This document shows positions 54,931-63,627 of a DNA stretch of 64,000 nucleotides, in pieces. The first letter of the stretch is position 1; the number at the start of each line of letters is the position of its first letter. Position numbers and translations under genes: made by a program. Location of the stretch: the NCBI RefSeq assembly GCF_018130385.1, contig NZ_JAFCLU010000002.1, positions 62,001 to 126,000 on the forward strand. Reading direction: 5' to 3'. Below the pieces are notes generated by a model that had not been told where the DNA came from, made no database searches, and was given only the letters and a program-made list of their open reading frames with translations. The stretch comes from Bradyrhizobium sp. AUGA SZCCT0283. Lineage in GTDB: Bacteria > Pseudomonadota > Alphaproteobacteria > Rhizobiales > Xanthobacteraceae.

Positions 54931-55473
54931 TCACATCCCCTCAGGCCCGCGCCCGATCGCGGCAACGCCGGTGCGCGACACTTCGACAAGGCCGAGCGGG
55001 CGCATCAGGTCGATAAACTGATTGATCTTGGAAGAATTGCCTGTGATCTCGAACACAAAACTCTCTGTCGTGGCGTCGATCACGCGGGCGCGGAACGCAT
55101 CCGCCAGCCGCAGCGCCTCGACCCGGTTGTCGCCGCCGCCGCGCACTTTCACCATGGCGAGTTCCCGCTCGATGGAGCGGCCGGTGATGGTCATGTCGAC
55201 GACGCGATAGACCGGCACCATGCGATCGAGCTGGTGCTTGATCTGCTCGATCACCATCGGCGTACCCGTCGTGACGATGGTGATGCGCGAGAGATGTTTC
55301 TGGCTCTCGGTTTCAGAGACCGTGAGGCTCTCGATGTTGTAGCCGCGGCCGGAAAACAGCCCGATCACGCGCGCGAGCACGCCCGGCTCGTTCTGCACCA
55401 GGACCGAGAGCGTGTGCGTCTCGTTGGGATCGTGGCGCTCTTCCAGGAAGTAGGCGGATGCGGGCTGGTTCAT
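54931..55473 (-). CDS. ilvH: Acetolactate synthase small (regulatory) subunit
   Basis: 180 residues from ATG 55473 (AAGGGGACGACA upstream). The N-terminal ACT domain reads HTLSVLVQNEPGVLARVIGLF and GYNIESLTV; the C-terminal domain contains RELAMVKV. It binds valine and activates the IlvI catalytic subunit. Here the small-subunit gene is separated from ilvI by a dehydratase gene, whereas they are usually adjacent. Confidence 0.96.
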   Translation of the reverse strand: MNQPASAYFLEERHDPNETHTLSVLVQNEPGVLARVIGLFSGRGYNIESLTVSETESQKHLSRITIVTTGTPMVIEQIKHQLDRMVPVYRVVDMTITGRSIERELAMVKVRGGGDNRVEALRLADAFRARVIDATTESFVFEITGNSSKINQFIDLMRPLGLVEVSRTGVAAIGRGPEGM

Positions 55474-55498
55474 TGTCGTCCCCTTACATGTCTTCTCG

Positions 55499-56485
55499 TC
55501 ACGCCATCGCCCGTTGGGCGGTCGCGGTGACGTCTGTCCCGACCCATCGGCGGAACAGATCAAAATCGATATTGCCCCCGCTCAGGATCAGGCCGACGCG
55601 CTTGCCGGCCAGCTTGTTCTTTTCCTGCAGCGCGGCTGCGAGCGCCGCGGCGCCTGCGCCTTCGGCAAGATTGTGCGTATCGGTCCAGTACGCGCGGACA
55701 GCGGCAGCGACTTCGTCGTCCGTGACCTGCACGATACGCGAGGCGCCGTTGCGGATGACCGCAAGCGCTTCAGCCACGGGAACGCGAGTGGCCATGCCGT
55801 CGGCCAGCGTATTGCTGGTTTCGGTGGTTACGACCGTGCCGGCCGCAAACGACAGCGCGTAGGACGGCGCTTCGGTCGACTGCACGCCGACGATTTCGGT
55901 GCTGCGGCCGAGCAGATCGCGCGCCATAATGCAGCCGCTGATCCCCGAGCCCTGCCCGATCGGCACATAGAGCACGTCGAGATCAGGGGCCGCGCGCAGC
56001 AATTCGAGCGCATAGGTCGCAACGCCGAGCACCAGGTCGGGATGAAACGACGGCACCATGTGGAGACCGGCGAACTGGGCCCGGCGCTGGGCTTCTTCGG
56101 CTGCCGCCTGAAAGTCCTCGCCATGCTCGACCAGCTCGGCGCCGAACGCGCGCATGGCGCGGTTCTTCTCCACTGAATTGCCGCGCGGCACATAAATCAC
56201 GGCCGGAACGCCGTGACGTCCGGCCGCGAAGGCAAGACTCTGCCCGTGATTGCCGCGCGTGGCGGAAATGATTCCGGGCGTGTTCGGCCGCTCGCGCTTC
56301 AGCCGGTCGAGATAGACCAGCCCGCCGCGCACCTTGAAGGCGCCGGTCGGCGTGTGGTTCTCGTGCTTGACCACGACGTGCGTCCCCAGCCGCTGGCCAA
56401 GCAGCGGCCAGGAATGCGCCGGCGTCGGCGGCACGGCTTGCCCCACAATCTCATGCGCGCGTTCGAGCTCGGCAAGATCAAACAC
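55499..56485 (-). CDS. Threonine/serine dehydratase-like PLP enzyme, between ilvI and ilvH
   Basis: 328 residues if started at GTG 56485, which has GAGAGGA seven bases upstream; ATG 56503 would add six residues but follows a repeat with no ribosome site. The PLP lysine is Lys51 in HTPTGAFKVRGG and the cofactor phosphate loop is GQGSGISG. There is no C-terminal ACT-like regulatory domain, so it is of the catabolic or unregulated type. It could make 2-oxobutyrate for isoleucine directly for the flanking acetolactate synthase subunits; other amino acids are possible. It ends 25 bases before ilvH. Confidence 0.85.
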   Translation of the reverse strand: MFDLAELERAHEIVGQAVPPTPAHSWPLLGQRLGTHVVVKHENHTPTGAFKVRGGLVYLDRLKRERPNTPGIISATRGNHGQSLAFAAGRHGVPAVIYVPRGNSVEKNRAMRAFGAELVEHGEDFQAAAEEAQRRAQFAGLHMVPSFHPDLVLGVATYALELLRAAPDLDVLYVPIGQGSGISGCIMARDLLGRSTEIVGVQSTEAPSYALSFAAGTVVTTETSNTLADGMATRVPVAEALAVIRNGASRIVQVTDDEVAAAVRAYWTDTHNLAEGAGAAALAAALQEKNKLAGKRVGLILSGGNIDFDLFRRWVGTDVTATAQRAMA

Positions 56486-56508
56486 TTCTCGATCCTCTCG
56501 CATGCTCG

Positions 56509-56608
56509 TCATCCCCGCGAAAGCGGGGATCCAGTATTCCAGAGACGCCCGAGCACGACCGAGAAACCGCGGCGTACTGGATCGCCCGGTCAAGCCGGGC
56601 GATGACAG
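56509..56608. repeat. Paired hairpins in the ilvI-dehydratase gap
   Basis: TCATCCCCGC / GCGGGGAT forms one hairpin at 56510-56531 and TCGCCCGG / CCGGGCGATGA another at 56582-56604, with TCCAGTA and TACTGGA as an outer complementary pair. This is one of the genome's interspersed palindromes and lies within the ilv run. Confidence 0.75.
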
Positions 56609-56629
56609 CGGAATATGTGTCTGGCGTCC

Positions 56630-58405
56630 TCACACCAGCGCCTTGCCGCCGGCAAACGCCGCGGCGGTGGCTTCGTCGGTGGCTTCCACCGGCAGCAGCA
56701 TTTCGTTATGCGCCTTGCCGGACGGAATCATCGGGAAGCAGTTTTCCAGCGCGGCGACGCGGCAATCGAACAGCACCGGGCGTTTGACGCTGATCATTTC
56801 CTTGAGCGCGCCATCGAGATCGCCCGGCTTGACCGCCTGCAGGCCGACGCAGCCGAACGCGTCCGCGAGCTTGACGAAATCCGGCAGCGCCTCGGAGTAA
56901 GAATGCGACAGCCGGTTGCCGTGCAGCAGCTGCTGCCACTGCCGCACCATGCCCATATACTGGTTGTTCAGGATGAAGATCTTGATCGGCAATTCAAACT
57001 GAACCGCCGTCGACATCTCCTGCATCGTCATCTGCACCGAGGCGTCGCCCGCGATATCGATCACGAGGCTGTCGCGATGCGCGACCTGCACGCCGAGCGC
57101 GGCCGGCAGGCCGTAGCCCATGGTGCCGAGACCGCCCGACGTCATCCAGCGGTGCGGCTCTTCGAACCCGAAGAACTGTGCCGCCCACATCTGGTGCTGT
57201 CCGACCTCGGTCGTGATGTAGGTGTCGTGGCCACGCGTCGCCTCGAACAGCTTCTGGATGGCGTATTGCGGCAGGATGACGTCGTTGTTCTTCTTGTAGG
57301 CGAGCGAATTGCGCGCGCGCCAGGTGGCAATTTCCTGCCACCAGCTCTTGATGTCGGGCCTTTTCGCTTCCGCCTTGAACACCTGCAGCAGGTCGCCGAG
57401 CACATTGCCGGCATCGCCGATGATCGGCACATCGACGCGGATGTTCTTGTTGATCGAGGACGGATCGATATCGATGTGGATCTTCTTCGAGCCCGGCGAG
57501 AACGCGTCAGTGCGGCCGGTGATGCGGTCGTCGAAGCGCGCGCCGACGCACAGCATGACGTCGCAATCATGCATCGTCATGTTGGCCTCGTAGGTTCCGT
57601 GCATGCCCAGCATGCCCAGCCAGTTCTTGCCGGTCGCGGGATAGGCGCCGAGGCCCATCAGCGTCGAGGTGATCGGGAATCCGGTGACCTCGACCAGCTC
57701 GCGCAAGAGCTTCGACGCCTCGGGTCCTGAATTGATGACGCCGCCGCCGGAATAGATCACCGGCCGCTTGGCGGAAGCCAATAGCGCCACCGCTTTGCGA
57801 ATCTGCGCGGCATCGCCCTTCACCCGCGGCGTGTAGGAGACATGCACGTCGTCCCTGCGCGGCGGATGATAGGTGCCGACCGCGAACTGCACGTCCTTCG
57901 GCACGTCGACCACGACCGGACCGGGGCGGCCGGTCGTCGCGACATAGAACGCCTCGTGCAGCACCTTGGCGAGATCGTTGACGTCGCGCACCAGCCAGTT
58001 GTGCTTGGTGCAGGGACGGGTGATGCCGACGGTATCGCATTCCTGGAACGCATCATTGCCGATCAAATGAGTAGGAACTTGCCCGGTGATGCAGACCAAG
58101 GGAATCGAATCCATCAGCGCATCCGTCAGCGGCGTCACCATGTTGGTGGCGCCGGGACCCGACGTCACCAGCACCACGCCGGGCTTGCCGGTCGAGCGCG
58201 CATAGCCCTCGGCCGCATGGCCGGCACCCTGCTCGTGCCGCACCAGGATGTGTTCGACCTCGCTCTGCTGGAAAATCTCGTCATAGATCGGAAGCACCGC
58301 GCCGCCGGGATAGCCGAACAGGTGCTGGACGCCATGATCGATGAGCGTGCGCACGATCATCGCGGCGCCGGTCATCTGGTTCGGATCGTGGCTCTTGTCG
58401 GTCAT
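56630..58405 (-). CDS. ilvI: Acetolactate synthase large (catalytic) subunit
   Basis: 591 residues. The TPP-activating glutamate is in VRHEQGAGHAAEGYARSTGK near 57-76; the TPP/Mg site is GDASVQMTMQEMSTAV (about 457-472) with NNQYMGMVRQWQ. It condenses two pyruvates, or pyruvate with 2-oxobutyrate. ATG 58405 has CGGAGC upstream. A leader peptide and terminator at 58461-58578 control entry to this gene. It heads the run ilvI, dehydratase, ilvH, methyltransferase, exporters. Confidence 0.97.
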   Translation of the reverse strand: MTDKSHDPNQMTGAAMIVRTLIDHGVQHLFGYPGGAVLPIYDEIFQQSEVEHILVRHEQGAGHAAEGYARSTGKPGVVLVTSGPGATNMVTPLTDALMDSIPLVCITGQVPTHLIGNDAFQECDTVGITRPCTKHNWLVRDVNDLAKVLHEAFYVATTGRPGPVVVDVPKDVQFAVGTYHPPRRDDVHVSYTPRVKGDAAQIRKAVALLASAKRPVIYSGGGVINSGPEASKLLRELVEVTGFPITSTLMGLGAYPATGKNWLGMLGMHGTYEANMTMHDCDVMLCVGARFDDRITGRTDAFSPGSKKIHIDIDPSSINKNIRVDVPIIGDAGNVLGDLLQVFKAEAKRPDIKSWWQEIATWRARNSLAYKKNNDVILPQYAIQKLFEATRGHDTYITTEVGQHQMWAAQFFGFEEPHRWMTSGGLGTMGYGLPAALGVQVAHRDSLVIDIAGDASVQMTMQEMSTAVQFELPIKIFILNNQYMGMVRQWQQLLHGNRLSHSYSEALPDFVKLADAFGCVGLQAVKPGDLDGALKEMISVKRPVLFDCRVAALENCFPMIPSGKAHNEMLLPVEATDEATAAAFAGGKALV

Positions 58406-58460
58406 GGCTTGCTCCGGATGCGCTGTTGCCAGCGGCTTTCTTCGGTTTCGAGTTTTAGGA

Positions 58461-58485
58461 AATAAAAAAGGGCCCCAGAGGCCCC
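58461..58485 (-). terminator. Attenuator terminator before ilvI
   Basis: On the minus strand GGGGCCTCTGGGGCCC is followed directly by TTTTTTATT. The core stem is five pairs (GGGCC/GGCCC) with a TCTGG loop; an offset pairing with G-U pairs may extend it. It lies 27 bases after the leader peptide stop and about 55 bases before ilvI. Confidence 0.85.
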
Positions 58486-58512
58486 ATGCACACCGCCCGA
58501 ATTTGGATGGCC

Positions 58513-58578
58513 TCAGCCACCCCCGGCGGTGCGCTTGGGTACGACTACGATAAGGAGTTTGGTAATAATGTTGCGCAT
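58513..58578 (-). CDS. Ile/Leu/Val-rich leader peptide of the ilvI operon
   Basis: 21 codons from ATG 58578: MRNIITKLLIVVVPKRTAGGG then TGA reading as two Ile, two Leu, one Ile, three Val in nine codons. Followed by alternative stems and an intrinsic terminator, this is the classic attenuation arrangement: ribosome stalling for lack of charged branched-chain tRNAs would prevent the terminator and allow ilvI transcription. Confidence 0.85.
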   Translation of the reverse strand: MRNIITKLLIVVVPKRTAGGG

Positions 58579-58726
58579 TCGATGTCTCAGGCTTCCCAAA
58601 GGTTGCGCGGTTATACCGCCCGGTCCCCGGAAGTCAAGGGAAGGACGCCTTTAACGCGATTTTTGCAGCTTAGCGGCGTTCCGGCCGTTCGGCGAGTGGG
58701 AATTTTGTGCGTACAGCCATGCCGGG

Positions 58727-59656
58727 CTACGCGATCTGTGCTTGCACCCACCCCCTCGCCGCTTCCGGCTTCACCCACTCGAACTCCGGCAGCTGATGCC
58801 GGAACCAGGTGAATTGCCGCTTGGCGTAATGGCGGGTGTCGGCGCGGCCGATTTCGGCGGCCTGTTCGCGCGTGATCTCGCCGCCGAGGTAGCGGATCAG
58901 CGCCGGCACGCCATGGGCCTTCATCGCCGGCAGCAGGGGATCGAGCTTTCGCGCGGCGAGTGCGGCGACTTCCTCCAGCGCGCCGGCGTCCAGCATCGCG
59001 CCGAACCGCGCATCGATCCGTGCGTAAAGCTGATCGCGTTCGGGCGCGAGGAACAAGGCGGTGAATTCGCTCCGAGGCAGCAGCGGCGGCAGGCCTTCCT
59101 GGTGCCAGTCGGGCAGCGTACGGCCGGTGGCTTCGACGACCTCCAGCGCGCGGGCAATTCGCGTGCGGTCGCGCGGCTGCAGGCGTTCGGCCGAGACGGG
59201 ATCGCGCCGCGCCAGCTCAGCATGCAGCGCTTCGACGCCGTCGCGTTCCAGCCGCGCGCGAACGGCATCGCGGATCTCGGCCGGGATCGGCGGCACCGCG
59301 GAGAGACCGCGCGTCAACGCCTTGAAGTACAGGCCGGACCCGCCGATGAAGATCGGCAGGCGTCGTTCCGCGCGCACCTCCGACAACACTTTTCCGGCAT
59401 CCATCACCCAGGCGCCGGCCGAGAAATTGACGGACGCATCGACATGACCATAGAGCCGGTGCGGCACGCGCGCCTCCTCCTCCACCGTCGGCCGCGCCGT
59501 GATGATGCGGAGATCGCGATAGACCTGCATGGAATCGGTGTTGATGACGACGCCGCCGGTCTTTTGTGCAAGCTCAAGCGCCAGGGCCGACTTGCCGCTG
59601 GCGGTCGGCCCTGCGATAAGCACGGCCTTGCTCAAACCAAACGAATTCGCCTGCAT
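58727..59656 (-). CDS. miaA: tRNA dimethylallyltransferase
   Basis: 309 residues from ATG 59656. P-loop GPTASGKS is at 16-23; [20 protein letters not shown] follows near 41-60; [10 protein letters not shown] near 108-117 is another family landmark. MiaA prenylates A37 of tRNAs reading UNN codons. Its ATG shares the palindrome GCATGC with the divergent serB ATG. A GAGGG lies only two to three bases upstream, so an earlier start inside serB cannot be excluded. Confidence 0.93.
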   Translation of the reverse strand: MQANSFGLSKAVLIAGPTASGKSALALELAQKTGGVVINTDSMQVYRDLRIITARPTVEEEARVPHRLYGHVDASVNFSAGAWVMDAGKVLSEVRAERRLPIFIGGSGLYFKALTRGLSAVPPIPAEIRDAVRARLERDGVEALHAELARRDPVSAERLQPRDRTRIARALEVVEATGRTLPDWHQEGLPPLLPRSEFTALFLAPERDQLYARIDARFGAMLDAGALEEVAALAARKLDPLLPAMKAHGVPALIRYLGGEITREQAAEIGRADTRHYAKRQFTWFRHQLPEFEWVKPEAARGWVQAQIA

Positions 59657-60560
59657 GTCCCTCGTCGCCACCCTGATCTGCAACCCGGCCAATCCCGCGC
59701 TCGACACCACCATCGTCGACGGCGCGCTGGCCGTTCTCCCCTCGCCGGGAACGGCGCAATGGCTGTTCGACGAGGTCGCAGTCGACATTCCCTTCGACTA
59801 CCAGGTCAAGAGCCCGGACGACATCAAGGCGATCGAAACCCGCCTGCAAAAAGCGCGCGGCGACCTGCCGATCGACATTGTCGTGCAGCCTGTCGCGGCA
59901 CGGCGCAAGAAGCTTTTTCTGGCGGACATGGATTCCACTATGATCGGCCAGGAATGCATCGACGAGTTGGCCGATTTCGCCGGACTGAAGGCGCATGTCG
60001 CCGGAATCACCGAACGGGCCATGCGCGGCGAAATCGAATTCGAGCCGGCGCTGCGCGAGCGCGTGGCGCTGCTGAAGGATCTGCCGGTCACCGTGGTCGA
60101 CGAGGTGCTGGCAAAACGCATTACGCCGACGCCGGGAGGCCGCGAACTGGTTTCCACCATGCGCGCGAACGGCGCCTGGACCTGCCTGATCTCGGGCGGC
60201 TTCACGCTATTCACCCATGCGGTCGCCGCCAAAATCGGCTTCCAGGAAAACCGCGCCAACGAGCTCAGGGTTCGCGACGGCAAGTTCACCGGCGAGGTGG
60301 CCGAGCCGATCCTCGGCCGCGCCGCCAAGCTGGCAACGCTGATCGAGCTTCGCGAATCCTTCGACCTCGACGAAGTCGACACGCTGGTAACCGGCGACGG
60401 TGCCAACGATCTCGGCATGATCGAGGCGGCCGGGCTCGGCGTCGCCTATCACGCCAAGCCCGCGGTCGCCGCCGCCGCCGCCGCGCGGATCGACTACGGC
60501 GACCTCACCGCGTTGTTGTATGCGCAGGGCTATCGGCGCGAGGAGTTTGTGGGGGGATAA
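59655..60560 (+). CDS. serB: Phosphoserine phosphatase
   Basis: 301 residues from ATG 59655. The HAD-superfamily nucleophile motif [10 protein letters not shown] has Asp91 and Asp93; motif [26 protein letters not shown] is near the C terminus. The N-terminal 85 residues ([17 protein letters not shown]) are the regulatory ACT-like part. It makes L-serine in the cytoplasm. The start codon overlaps the divergent miaA start, so each gene's ribosome site and promoter lie within the other gene; no clear ribosome site is seen. Confidence 0.94.
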   Translation: MSLVATLICNPANPALDTTIVDGALAVLPSPGTAQWLFDEVAVDIPFDYQVKSPDDIKAIETRLQKARGDLPIDIVVQPVAARRKKLFLADMDSTMIGQECIDELADFAGLKAHVAGITERAMRGEIEFEPALRERVALLKDLPVTVVDEVLAKRITPTPGGRELVSTMRANGAWTCLISGGFTLFTHAVAAKIGFQENRANELRVRDGKFTGEVAEPILGRAAKLATLIELRESFDLDEVDTLVTGDGANDLGMIEAAGLGVAYHAKPAVAAAAAARIDYGDLTALLYAQGYRREEFVGG

Positions 60561-60570
60561 GAGTTCCGGA

Positions 60571-60596
60571 GTCGTCCCTGCGAACGCAGGGACGAC
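60571..60596. repeat. Perfect hairpin GTCGTCCCTGCGAACGCAGGGACGAC
   Basis: An eleven-pair perfect stem (GTCGTCCCTGC/GCAGGGACGAC) with a four-base loop, between the convergent serB and Do-protease genes. There is no T-run, but it may still block read-through or exonucleases from both sides. It is a word of the genome's interspersed palindromes. Confidence 0.65.
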
Positions 60597-60640
60597 ATCG
60601 TCGTTCGGTGCAGCCAGCCTCCGGCCATGACGGGATCGCC

Positions 60641-62146
60641 CTACTGCACGCTCAGCGCCACGAAGCGCAATTCGCCCTCGCCGTTCGAGACCAGCAGCAG
60701 CACCGACTTCTTGCCGTCCTTCTTGAGCTGATCGACGCGCTTCTTGATGTCGGCCGCGCTGGAGACGGCTTCCTGCGCCACCTCGACGATGACGTCGCCG
60801 GCGGAGAGCCGCTTTTCAGCGGCGTCGGAGTTGCCATCGACACCGGTGACGATCACGCCCTTGACGCTGTCCTTGATCTTGTACTTCGTGCGCAGGTCCT
60901 TGCTCAGCGCAGCGAGATCGAGGCCGAGCGCCTTTTGCGTCACCGGCTTCTCGGCGGGGTCTTCCTTGGTCTTGGCGGCGGCCTGCTGCACCTTTTCGGT
61001 ATCCTCGAGGCGGCCGAGCGTGACCTTGCGAGTTTCCTCTTTGCCCTTGCGGATGATCACCACGTCGACTTCCTTGCCGACCGCGGTGTCGGCGACGACG
61101 CGCGAGAGATCCTTCGGGTCCTTGACGTCCTTGCCGTCGAACTTGACGACGACGTCGCCGGGTTCGATGCCGGCGGGCTTGGCCGGCCCCTTGTCGTCGA
61201 TGCCGGCAACCAGCGCGCCGCGCGCAGGCTTGATGTTGAGGCTTTCAGCGATCTCGTCGGTGACCTGCTGGATCCGCACGCCGAGCCAGCCGCGGCGCAG
61301 TTCGCCGAACTGCCGGAGCTGATCGACCACGCCCGCCACCGTCTTCGACGGCACCGCGAAGCCAAGGCCGATCGAACCGCCGGTCGGCGAGATGATCAGC
61401 GTGTTGACGCCGACCACCTCGCCTTCGAGGTTGAACAGCGGTCCACCGGAATTGCCGCGGTTGATGGAGGCGTCGGTCTGGATGTAGTTGTCGTACGGTC
61501 CCTGGCTAATGTCGCGATTGCGCGCCGATACAATACCGGCCGTGACCGAGCCGCCGAGGCTGAACGGGTTGCCGATCGCGATCACCCATTCGCCGAGCCG
61601 CAGCTTGTCGGAATCGCCGAACTTCACCGCGACCAGCGGCTTCACCGGCTTGAACTTCAACACCGCAATGTCGGTCTTCTTGTCGACCCCGACCAGTTCG
61701 GCCCTGATCTTGGTGCCGTCATTCATGATCACGTTGATCTCGTCGGCATCCGCGATGACGTGATTGTTGGTGACGACGACGCCCGAGGCATCGATGATGA
61801 AGCCCGAGCCGAGCGAATTGGTCTTGCGCGGCGGCTGCATTTCGCCGCTCTTGTCGCCGCCCTTCGAACCGCCACGCCGGTTCTTGAAGAAGTCGTCGAA
61901 GAACTCCTCGAACGGCGAGCCCGGCGGCAATTGCGGCATGGCGTCCCTGCCGCCGCTCTTGGCCTCCACGCTCTGCGAGGTCGAGATATTGACGACCGAG
62001 TCGATCACCTTCTCGGCGATGTCGGCGATGCCGTCCGGCCCGCGCGCGCTGGCCGGCACCGGGGCCAGCAAGCTGGCGGCACTGAGCGAGATCGCAATCC
62101 CCATCAGGCGCAGGCGGCGGCTCAAGGCGGGTCTGGCACCGGTCAT
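60641..62146 (-). CDS. degP: Periplasmic Do/DegP-type serine protease
   Basis: 501 residues from ATG 62146 (GGAGAC upstream); the frame is open 12 codons further. A signal peptide ends near residue 35 (VPASA-R). The trypsin-like triad is His129 (NNHV), Asp159 (KTDIAVL) and Ser233 (GNSGGPL). Two PDZ domains follow: about 265-360 (GWLGVRIQQV) and 395-500. A Gly/Lys/Asp-rich linker (about 90-105) precedes the protease domain. It degrades or refolds misfolded envelope proteins. DUF2065 and hflC/hflK lie upstream on the same strand. Confidence 0.95.
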   Translation of the reverse strand: MTGARPALSRRLRLMGIAISLSAASLLAPVPASARGPDGIADIAEKVIDSVVNISTSQSVEAKSGGRDAMPQLPPGSPFEEFFDDFFKNRRGGSKGGDKSGEMQPPRKTNSLGSGFIIDASGVVVTNNHVIADADEINVIMNDGTKIRAELVGVDKKTDIAVLKFKPVKPLVAVKFGDSDKLRLGEWVIAIGNPFSLGGSVTAGIVSARNRDISQGPYDNYIQTDASINRGNSGGPLFNLEGEVVGVNTLIISPTGGSIGLGFAVPSKTVAGVVDQLRQFGELRRGWLGVRIQQVTDEIAESLNIKPARGALVAGIDDKGPAKPAGIEPGDVVVKFDGKDVKDPKDLSRVVADTAVGKEVDVVIIRKGKEETRKVTLGRLEDTEKVQQAAAKTKEDPAEKPVTQKALGLDLAALSKDLRTKYKIKDSVKGVIVTGVDGNSDAAEKRLSAGDVIVEVAQEAVSSAADIKKRVDQLKKDGKKSVLLLVSNGEGELRFVALSVQ

Positions 62147-62327
62147 GTCGGCTTGTCTCCAAAGGGTCGAATTCGGGTCCACAGTGCGCCCGAACGGGTC
62201 CGCGGCGCAAGCATCTGCGCCTGATATTCCGGCGAAAAACCAGCCCCGGGCGGCTCACGATTGCGTTGACGCCACAGCGACTTGCGGCCGTTTATTGCCA
62301 TCGTTGCGGGGCGTATCGAGGGATGCT

Positions 62328-62423
62328 AGCCCCGGATGTGCAGTTGCACACCGGGGAATCTCGGGATTCCCCGATGCGCGATCGCGCATCCGGGATTCAA
62401 GCTTCGCGTGGCCCGGAATGACG
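62328..62423. repeat. REP-like palindromic element (family with GTGCAGTTGCAC and CCGGGGAAT)
   Basis: GATGTGCAGTTGCACACC is a perfect palindromic core, followed by CGGGGAATCTCGGGATTCCCCG and GATGCGCGATCGCGCATCCGGG. Three short palindromes stand in a row, the last ending CCCGGAATGACGG. Related words occur at 15862. It lies between the DUF2065 and protease genes. Confidence 0.7.
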
Positions 62424-62433
62424 GTGGCTAAAA

Positions 62434-62634
62434 CTACCGCCGCACGAACCAGATCAGGACCAGACCCACGACCGCCGAGACGATGCCGACGATCCGCAGG
62501 ATATTGTCCGGCGTCGCCAGCGCGCTTTTCATCGCCCGGCGCATCCAGGCCGGGCTGGCGGCGAACATCAGGCCTTCGAGCACAAAGAGGATGCCCACAC
62601 CGATGAGGAAGTCGGTGAACGCTATGGACCTCAT
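62434..62634 (-). CDS. DUF2065 small membrane protein
   Basis: 66 residues with two predicted helices (TDFLIGVGILFVLEGLMFAAS, 7-27, and ILRIVGIVSAVVGLVLIWFV, 45-64) joined by a basic loop. It is the size and pattern of DUF2065 proteins, usually found between hflC and a Do protease in alpha- and gammaproteobacteria. Function not established. ATG 62634. Confidence 0.88.
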   Translation of the reverse strand: MRSIAFTDFLIGVGILFVLEGLMFAASPAWMRRAMKSALATPDNILRIVGIVSAVVGLVLIWFVRR

Positions 62635-62727
62635 CGGATAACAACCCCCCGCTATTCAAACGCCTTTTGCTTTTTTGCCGGCGAAGCGGGCCCGCTTCGC
62701 CGTAACACGTGGATCCCGGCCGGCCGG

Positions 62728-63627
62728 TTAAGGCTTCGGTGCCGCAGCCGCCGGCGGGTGGCCGGACGGATTGGCAAAGAAGCGGAAGAACTCGGAATCC
62801 GGCCGCAACAGGAAGCGGGTGTCGTTGGAGCGGAGCCCGGTCTCATAGGCCGACATCGAACGATAGAAGGCGAAGAATTCCGGATCCCTGCCATAGGCCT
62901 CGGCGAACAGGCGGTTGCGTTCGGCGTCGCCGACGCCGCGGGTCTGCTCGGCGGTCGAATTGGCCTCCGCAATGATGACGGTCGCTTCCCGATCGGCCTT
63001 GGAGCGGATCTCTTGCGACTTCTGGCCGCCCTGGGCGCGGAATTCCTGGGCCTCGCGCTCACGTTCGGTCTGCATGCGCTTGTAGACCGCCAGGCTGTTC
63101 TGTTCCGGCAGATCGGCGCGGCGGATACGCACGTCGACCACCTGAATGCCGTACTGATCGGCCTCCTTGTCGAGATGGTCGCGGATACGCGCCATCAGGT
63201 TCTCGCGTTCGTCGCGCACCACATTGATGAAGGTAACCTCGCCCAGCACGCGGCGCAGCGCCGCGTTCAACAGCGTGGTGAGCTGGATGTTGGCGGCCTG
63301 GATCGAGCCGATGCTCTGATAGAAGCGCAACGGGTTCTTGATCCGGTAGCGGGCGAAGGCGTCAACGACGAGCCGCTTCTGATCCGAAGCGATGACTTCC
63401 TGCGACGGATTTTCCAGATCGAGGATGCGCTTGTCGATGCTGATGACGGTGTCGATGAACGGCGCCTTGAAGTTAAGGCCCGGCTCGGACACGACGTCGA
63501 CCGGCCGGCCGAGCCGGACCACGAGCGCCTGTTCGGTCTGCGACACCGTGAAGATCGAGCTGTAGCCCACGATCATCACGAAGAACAGCAGGACTAGGGT
63601 GACAATACCTGCAACTGGCGACCTCAT
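62728..63627 (-). CDS. hflC: HflC, SPFH-domain modulator of the FtsH protease
   Basis: 299 residues. An N-terminal membrane helix (VTLVLLFFVMIVGYSSIFTV, about 9-28) is followed by the SPFH/band-7 domain (SQTEQALVVRLGRPVDVV and ISIDKRILDLENPSQEVIA). A long charged helix QTEREREAQEFRAQGGQKS runs near 188-210. HflC with HflK forms a large membrane ring around FtsH. Its ATG overlaps the hflK stop (ATGA). Confidence 0.95.
   Translation of the reverse strand: MRSPVAGIVTLVLLFFVMIVGYSSIFTVSQTEQALVVRLGRPVDVVSEPGLNFKAPFIDTVISIDKRILDLENPSQEVIASDQKRLVVDAFARYRIKNPLRFYQSIGSIQAANIQLTTLLNAALRRVLGEVTFINVVRDERENLMARIRDHLDKEADQYGIQVVDVRIRRADLPEQNSLAVYKRMQTEREREAQEFRAQGGQKSQEIRSKADREATVIIAEANSTAEQTRGVGDAERNRLFAEAYGRDPEFFAFYRSMSAYETGLRSNDTRFLLRPDSEFFRFFANPSGHPPAAAAPKP

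Larger units (their letters stand above)
58406..58726. other. ilvI leader and upstream region
   Basis: About 320 bases. It contains the leader peptide (58513-58578) and terminator (58461-58485) described separately, plus an internal stem on the minus strand between GCACCGCC near the leader's end and GGCGGTGTGC near 58488-58497, a candidate alternative structure. Promoter elements upstream of 58600 are not evident to me. Confidence 0.55.

Noticed and set aside
58742..62224. A 1160-codon open frame on the plus strand across miaA, serB and the protease
   Set aside because: It overlaps three recognised genes in other frames or on the other strand and has no ribosome site or recognisable domain.
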